Source: Chloranthus sessilifolius | Taxonomy: Eukaryota; Streptophyta; Magnoliopsida; Chloranthales; Chloranthaceae | Length of the DNA: 64,000 bases | Direction: 5' to 3' | Assembly (NCBI GenBank): GCA_021018995.1 | Contig: CM037586.1 | Location: forward strand, 151,074,060 to 151,138,059 | Part shown: positions 58,978 to 64,000 of the stretch, in pieces | Numbering within the stretch: position 1 is the first letter of the stretch | Layout: every line of letters starts with the position of its first letter | The notes under the pieces: generated by a model | The model's input: only the letters and a program-made list of their open reading frames with translations | Told to the model about the DNA's origin: nothing | Database searches by the model: none | Program-made: the position numbers and the translations under genes

Positions 58978-59165
58978 GTGCATCATGAAAGGAAAATTTG
59001 ACCGTCTGATAGAAGAACCGTGATCTCAAGATTTATTGCGTTGAAGATTAGGATAAAAATGATCTCCATCGTCTAATTCAAAGCATTCAACAGTTTTAGC
59101 ACGTGAAAACCGAGTTGAGAAGAAAGAATGTTGGAGTTGAAAATAAAAGTACCCAAAAAGTCTTG
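58978..59165. mobile_element. M1-family MITE fragment
   Basis: The blocks 'gaccgtctgatagaagaacc', 'gtgatctcaagattta' and 'gatctccatcgtctaattca' match the right arm of M1. A (CA)n run lies just before it (58930-58960). Confidence 0.6.
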
Positions 59166-59199
59166 TAACTTTGTTTTCTTCTGTCGTACACTTCTCTTC

Positions 59200-60304
59200 T
59201 GACGCGGGACAATGATCTCTTTTGTCCCATGATATGCTAATTTGCCGAAATTAAACTAATTAATTGAACAATTAATCACAAATTAAAGCGTTACCCTAGG
59301 GTTTCATAGGATTCTGCTTAAGGGACCATGCCTGATTCACGTAGGGTCCAATCCGACGCACGAGACTCATTAGGAAATGTGGAAGAGGCGATTCTAGAGG
59401 TAGAACTCTAGCTTCGTCTAAGTTGGGGCATTTGATCGTAGTTCGCGGTGGAATCGGTAACTCATCGCTAGGGCTTTTGAATTGAGGCGATTACCGGCAC
59501 AAATAGAACAAGCTCAAGCCCAACAACGATCATGGATCGACAGGCTAAGATTGGATTCGATCCACAAGGATGGACATTAAGGTTGTTCTAGATCTAGGGT
59601 TTGGGAATTAGAACAATCAATAAAAGGGGAAAAGGGGATGCAAGAGGTTAATAAGAAAATAGGAAGTTTAAACAAGAATAAGAAGTAATGAGAAGATCAA
59701 AGATAATATGAGCATCTCACCCTTGGCCTCACACCAAACCCACATGGGGAAGAAGACTCACTCTTCAAAGCTCCTCTCAAGCCCAAAATGCAATGCACTT
59801 TTCATTAAGTCAACCAAGTGTCCAAAATGACTTACAGGAGATGCTCTATAATATTTACAAATGGGAATAACCCTAAAATAGAAAAGTACCATTGTATCCT
59901 AATAGGGTAACTTACATTTGACACAAAAAGAAAGACAAAAAAGATAAAAAGGACAACTCTCGTCACGTGACTCGCTCAAGCGGGAATCTTTATGGAGGGT
60001 CGCTCGAGCGACAACTAGGGATCGCTTAAGCGATTTTTGGCTGCAAGTTTTGGTCTTGATTCCTAATGCTCCCTCGCTCGAGTGGCAATAGGCCGAGAGT
60101 TTGTCCGTATTTCTGAAGCATTCTCCCTCGAGCGAGAATGGTGTTCGCTCGAGCGAACTTGGGCAGGGACTCTCCTTTTGGGCTGATCCTTAGGGCCTTT
60201 CCTTGGTGGATCTTGGTTCTCCATGGTTCTTCTGTCGCTTCTTCTTCCGCCGGTACACCTTGTACGGCTTGAAACCTAGGCCCTCGTTGTCGGCGTCTCC
60301 GTCA
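59200..60304 (-). mobile_element. Solo LTR with TCTTC TSD (LTR A)
   Basis: TGACGCGGGACAATG at the left and GTCTCCGTCA at the right give TG...CA ends, and TCTTC lies on both sides (59195-59199 and 60305-60309). It aligns with LTR B (61986-63042): for example 'aattaaactaattaatt' and 'cacgtagggtccaat' at the left, 'caccttgtacggc' at the right. In LTR orientation (minus), the palindrome cluster lies about 145-335 bp after the LTR start. The ORF 60190-60375 is inside the LTR and is not taken as a gene. Confidence 0.83.
59969..60159. repeat. Six CGCTCGAGCG-like palindromes in LTR A
   Basis: CTCGCTCAAGCGGG, GTCGCTCGAGCGAC, ATCGCTTAAGCGAT, CTCGCTCGAGTGG, CCCTCGAGCGAG and TTCGCTCGAGCGAA, separated by 15-50 bp of unrelated sequence. 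They share the core with the cluster in the gypsy LTR at 31083-31372, although the surrounding LTRs are unrelated. LTR B has different words at this site. Confidence 0.88.
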
Positions 60305-60309
60305 TCTTC

Positions 60310-60525
60310 CCATGTGCATAACACGTGCATCATATATATGTATTTGATTTCGATTATGGATTTGTCATTTTCCAATGTGGACAGAACTTGCTACACATTT
60401 AATACGGAAACTTAGGCGCAAATTTGTATTCTGAACACTCTCTCAAACTTGTCATAACCGTACAGCTAAAGACCATTTATTAGTATCCTTTTGAATTAGT
60501 TTTTTACTTTTATTTTATTAAAGGA
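60310..60525. other. No gene seen between LTR A and LINE
   Basis: Short AT-rich sequence without identifiable features. Confidence 0.45.
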
Positions 60526-60529
60526 AAGG

Positions 60530-61985
60530 TAGAAACACTATCAACACCTTCCTTAGAAAAGAAGTTGGCCAAATGGTCTGACTCCTTCCTAATGTGGCTA
60601 AAAGAGATATAAAGCCCTTCGATGAGGTCAAAAATTTCATCCAACAGCGGGAAGAGTCTCCATGGTCAACCATTTTAGTTAGACACTCATGCAATAATGT
60701 TCATCAAATCACCATGTACAGTAATATTTCTTAAAACATATTTTTTACATACCCGTATAATTTCCAAGAGTTCTCTAGATTCTGCTTTGTTTGAGTTTGC
60801 TATCCTTATTGGCTTCAAGACGGCCCTTCTGAATATCTCATAGATAACTAGATCGGTCAGACATGGGTTGCCGACTGAATGCTCAACAAATTTGAATTTT
60901 TTAACTCCGTCCAAAGATCTTTGGATTATCTCTTCTTTGTATGAATTATTATATAACTTTGCCTTCAAATCTGAGTCATAATCTAGAAGTTATCCCTTTA
61001 GTCCCTTTCTAACAATTGCCCATTCGAGGATGAATATTTTTATTTGACCAACCAGAATCATGGATAGGTATTTGTGAAGAAACTTAAAAGGCTATATTAG
61101 CAATGATTTTTCCGTATTTCATTAATGGAGAGACCTCTTTAAATAGTGGAGAATACAATCAATTATGATCTCCAGAGATATTTAAAATTCAAAATACTTC
61201 CTAAAATATAGATATGTATAGATCCCATTTAATATAATCTTTGCTTAAAACATAAGATACACATCATAGATGTGTATCTTTCATTTAGTCCTAAATAATC
61301 TCTATTAATTTGTTATCAAATATCGTAATATTTCAAGTAACTCTCGTGAGAATGTATGGGAGAGTACACCAAAATGTTTGACCAATATTTCCAAACGGGC
61401 CGTTACCCAACCATCCATGAGCTCGAACAACTTTCTTCAAATTTGATAAACCATCTTCAAATTTGATAAACCATCCTAGAGAGCTCAAGTATAGGATTTC
61501 ATTCTATCCTAATACGAAATTGAGGAGAAGAGATCATCAATCCGTTCTTCTAATTGTTTTTGCAAATGATTCTTTGGTTAGGAGGTTAAAACTTGTGCTT
61601 TCGAATATTATCCACTGTGAGAATTTTGTTGGCCAACATTGTCTAACAAAAATCTTGGACCCTAAGTGGTGAAAGGAGCTAATGACCCACTTCCAATTAC
61701 TTCTATCACGTTTTTATCAACCATAGTTCTAGGAACATACATTCCTAGCTTCCGAAAAGCTCCAAAAATTGAATTTTTCGTAGAGAACATCGTACAAATC
61801 TAGAAAGGCAAAACACAAACGAGACTCCCACAACCATAAATCCTCCCAAAATATAATCACACTACCATCTCTCATCCTAAACTTTGCCCCTTCTATTCCC
61901 AATCTTTCTAATTTTCCCCCCATTACTAGACATAAAAGCCCTTTGTACCACCCTACCTTTCCTTTAACAAATTCGTTACTATTTT
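60530..61985 (-). pseudogene. LINE remnant: RT tail and RNase H
   Basis: On the minus strand, 61998-61729 reads GIEGAKFRMRDGSVIIFWED, the LINE block before the zinc-binding region. 61640-61530 reads QCWPTKFSQWIIFESTSFNL in the zinc-binding region. 60968-60690 has the RNase H wording NKAESRELLEIIRVCKKYVL. 60650-60540 ends with FSHIRKESDHLANFFSKE, the usual LINE RNase H C-terminus. It is heavily degraded, with frame changes between blocks. Its 5' side abuts LTR B at 61986, suggesting the minus-strand gypsy element inserted into the LINE. Confidence 0.65.
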
Positions 61986-63042
61986 TGACGCGGGACAACG
62001 ACCCTGAAATTCGTGAATGCCCATGAGTGATGATTTACCGCAATTAAACTAATTAATTAAGTAATTAATCACAAATTGAAGTGATACCTTAGGGTTTTGC
62101 GGGATTCCGTTTAGGTGACCATGCTTTAGCTCACGTAGGGTCCAATTTGATGCGCAGGATCTGTAAGGATGGTGGAAGAGGCGATCCGAGAGATAAAACT
62201 CTCGCTTCGTCTAGGTTAGGGCGTTAGATCGTAATTCTTCGTGGAATCGGTAGCTCCTCACTAGGGCTTTTGAATCAAATCGGTTAAATGGCTCAAATCA
62301 AGCAAACTCGAGTCCAACAACTGTTATGGATCGATGGGCTAGGGTTGGATTCGATCCATAAGGATGGACATCAATATTGCTCTAGATCTAGGGTTTGAGA
62401 TTTGAACAATCAAGCAAAAGGGAGATTTAGGATTCAAGAGATTAGCAAGATAATAGGAAGATAGAAGAAAGAAGATCAAAGTAACATGGGCATCTCACCT
62501 TGGCCTCACACCAAACCCCAAATGGGGAAGAAGACTCACTCTTCAAGCTGCTCACAAGCCAAAGCAAATAACTCTTTAATTAATTCAAAATCAAGTCCCA
62601 AAAATGGCTTACAAATTGGACTTTATAGCCATTACAAGAGAATAAACCTAAAAATAGAAAAGTACTAAGTTACCCTAAGTGGTAACTTACAAAAAGGATA
62701 AAAGCTAAGAATAAAAAGAACAATTACGTCACTTATGATGCCGATGCGCAGGTTTTCACGGACGTCCGACTTGGGGTCCACGGACGTCCATTGCCTACTC
62801 ACGGACGTCCGTGGTGCACTACAGATGTTCGTGCTCACTAAGCAGTGAGCACCTCGAAATCCGGACGTCCATCCCGGAACCACGGACGTTCGTCGCCTGC
62901 TGATGCCTGGTGCTCCCAAGTTGAACTATAAGGCCTTCCCTTGGTGGTTCTTGACGTTCCTTGGCCCTTCAGTCGCTTCTTTCGCCGTTGATACACCTTG
63001 TACGGCCTGAACCCTAAGTCCTTGTTGGTGGCGTCCCCATCA
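61986..63042 (-). mobile_element. 3' LTR of a minus-strand gypsy element (LTR B)
   Basis: The ends are TGACGCGGGACAACG and GTCCCCATCA, so in LTR orientation it runs TGATGGGGACGCC to GTTGTCCCGCGTCA. On the minus strand it is preceded by GGGTATGGGAGAAT, a polypurine tract. It is homologous to solo LTR A across its length apart from the word patch. It is 1,057 bp. The left flank is ATTTT (61981-61985); the other TSD copy would be outside the window. Confidence 0.82.
62756..62893. repeat. Six GGACGTCC-like palindromes in LTR B
   Basis: GGACGTCC occurs at 62760, 62782, 62803 and 62863, with variants AGATGTTCG near 62822 and GGACGTTC at 62883. Some are extended to ACGGACGTCCGT. Number and position match the six CGCTCGAGCG-like words in LTR A. 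Confidence 0.88.
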
Positions 63043-63480
63043 ATTCTCCCATACCCAAAATGTTTCATCACCGATGAAACTGGCTCGTGACATCGGTCGG
63101 TGTCGGAGTCCCCATCAATTCCCTCAGATCCAAAAGGTTTCATCTCCAATGAACCACGCATGTAATACTGGTCAAGTGTATTGGGACCCAAACGATGAAA
63201 CTCCTCGCAACTAGCGTAAGCAATCGGTGTCGTATGATCCTCACCTCAATTGATTATGTCAAGGCGCACGCGGTAAAACTCCTTTCAATGAACTCAACAA
63301 CCCGGCTTGCCAACCCACTCTACCAAGTATTTTTGAAGCTTCTTCGCAACTCTCCCGGTCTCGAAGGACCTCATCACCAAAGAAGTGTGATCGTGATATC
63401 TGTCGGAAATGTAGGAACTCAGGTGGCGAACTCTCTCATGGCTGGCCCATGCACTCTCGAAAATCAACTCACTAACCTCT
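63043..63480 (-). other. Polypurine tract and 3' internal sequence of the gypsy element
   Basis: On the minus strand GGGTATGGGAGAAT ends at 63043, against LTR B. A second, similar junction (CCCCATCAATTCCCTCAGATCC on the plus strand, split as CCCCATCAATT and CCCTCAGATCC) lies about 73 bp upstream at 63110-63131. Three stretches with 'gatgaaac' or 'aatgaac' follow. No clear domain; the plus-strand ORF 63195-63491 is probably a shadow. Confidence 0.55.
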
Positions 63481-63960
63481 TCACAAAATAGCCTTGAAAC
63501 CCTCTGCCATCAGGAACATCACAAGACCATCCAAGATCTTCTCACTTATCTCATTGTTCATCTTGCTCAAGGGGGGAAAAGACAGGGGTTGTGGGATCAG
63601 GATTGGTGCACACGTAAAGGACGTTTGAAAAGGAGTTTTACGAAGTAGGGTTGAGCCTAGATGAGGAACTATGTCTTCCACATTGGGTGTTGATCTAATT
63701 CTCATACCTTGAGGTAGCTTAAGCACATATCCCTCAGGTCCACTCCTTGCCACCATCTTAAAAGATTTGACAATGCAGGTTTGGGGCTTCTTCACGATCC
63801 CCGATGGGAATCGTTCAGGCTTAACAAGAACCATTTCCTGGCCACTTATTTGGATTTCCTTGAAACTCATAGGCCCATAATTTGGAATCTTCATTGCACC
63901 AATTAATTTTAAGCGTAATTTCGGCATGCAATGCGGAATGAGACTCAAAACTTGACTCAC
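63481..63960 (-). pseudogene. Gypsy integrase C-terminal end, minus strand
   Basis: Read on the minus strand, GQEMVLVKPERFPSGIVKK is the start of the SH3-like segment after the integrase core, and GPEGYVLKLPQGMRI then STPNVEDIVPHLG correspond to the conserved 'LP..mgI..tFNVeDLvp' wording of plant gypsy integrases. The segment ends EGFKAIL at a stop. The upstream catalytic core would lie beyond the window edge. It belongs with LTR B, 440 bp away in the same orientation. The 159-codon frame is open, but the surroundings suggest a decayed element. Confidence 0.6.
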
Positions 63961-64000
63961 AACAAGACTGTGAATGTGAAGCTGTATGCAACTTGAGACT

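Noticed and set aside
59969-62893. CRISPR array (repeated palindromes with spacers)
   Set aside because: Words are about 10-16 bp, imperfect and unevenly spaced within plant LTRs; no cas genes, and the genome is eukaryotic.
60190-63191. Similar ORFs with LGFxPYKVYxRxKKR wording at 60190-60375 and 62838-63191
   Set aside because: At first they looked like a conserved basic protein. They lie mostly inside LTR A and LTR B, so the likeness follows from LTR homology. The frames also run into the word patch. Without evidence of codon-level selection I do not call a gene.
63195-63491. Plus-strand 98-codon ORF
   Set aside because: It is opposite the minus-strand gypsy 3' region, with no domain; probably a shadow.

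Overview
This window looks like intergenic DNA from a flowering plant, most likely a dicot with a repeat-rich genome. It contains Ty3/gypsy and Ty1/copia retrotransposons with plant-type primer sites, plant-type LINE RNase H domains, hAT, CACTA, Tourist-like and Mutator-like small elements, and long AT-dinucleotide runs. I recognise no host gene, tRNA, rRNA or CRISPR array. Every protein-coding signal I can assign belongs to a transposable element, and all of these are broken by stops or frameshifts.

Layout. Positions 1-1077 hold two copies of an abundant foldback element (called family M1 here). Positions 1078-7787 form a giant inverted structure: two long LTRs of one gypsy family, head to head, with about 280 bp of retrotransposon 3' internal sequence between them. 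Positions 7788-29499 are a mosaic of short nonautonomous DNA elements, many with visible target-site duplications (TSDs), plus a short poly-A retroposon and a copia remnant.

Positions 29500-45638 are a solo LTR of the same family as the inverted structure, split by a complete 12.2 kb Ty3/gypsy element (30499-42682, TSD CATAC). That element carries gag-pol and an additional open reading frame after integrase, preceded by its own TATA-like sequence. Positions 46311-47829 are a hAT-like element with a 957 bp foldback element inside. Positions 48869-56952 are a three-level nest: a hAT-like element, a minus-strand LINE, and a 5.5 kb Ty1/copia element (50000-55502, TSD GTCAT). Positions 57000-64000 hold another hAT-like element, a solo LTR (59200-60304, TSD TCTTC), LINE remnants, and the 3' LTR and integrase end of a minus-strand gypsy element that runs off the window.

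The most unusual signal is a set of clustered, imperfect short palindromes in the upstream part of several LTRs. Two LTRs of one family (59200-60304 and 61986-63042) each carry six words at the same place, but the words differ: CGCTCGAGCG in one, GGACGTCC in the other. The first word is also used by the unrelated gypsy element at 30499-42682, both in its LTRs and just upstream of its additional ORF. The second word recurs in the solo LTR of the third family. I compare this with plant transposon anti-silencing systems in the findings; that interpretation is inference.
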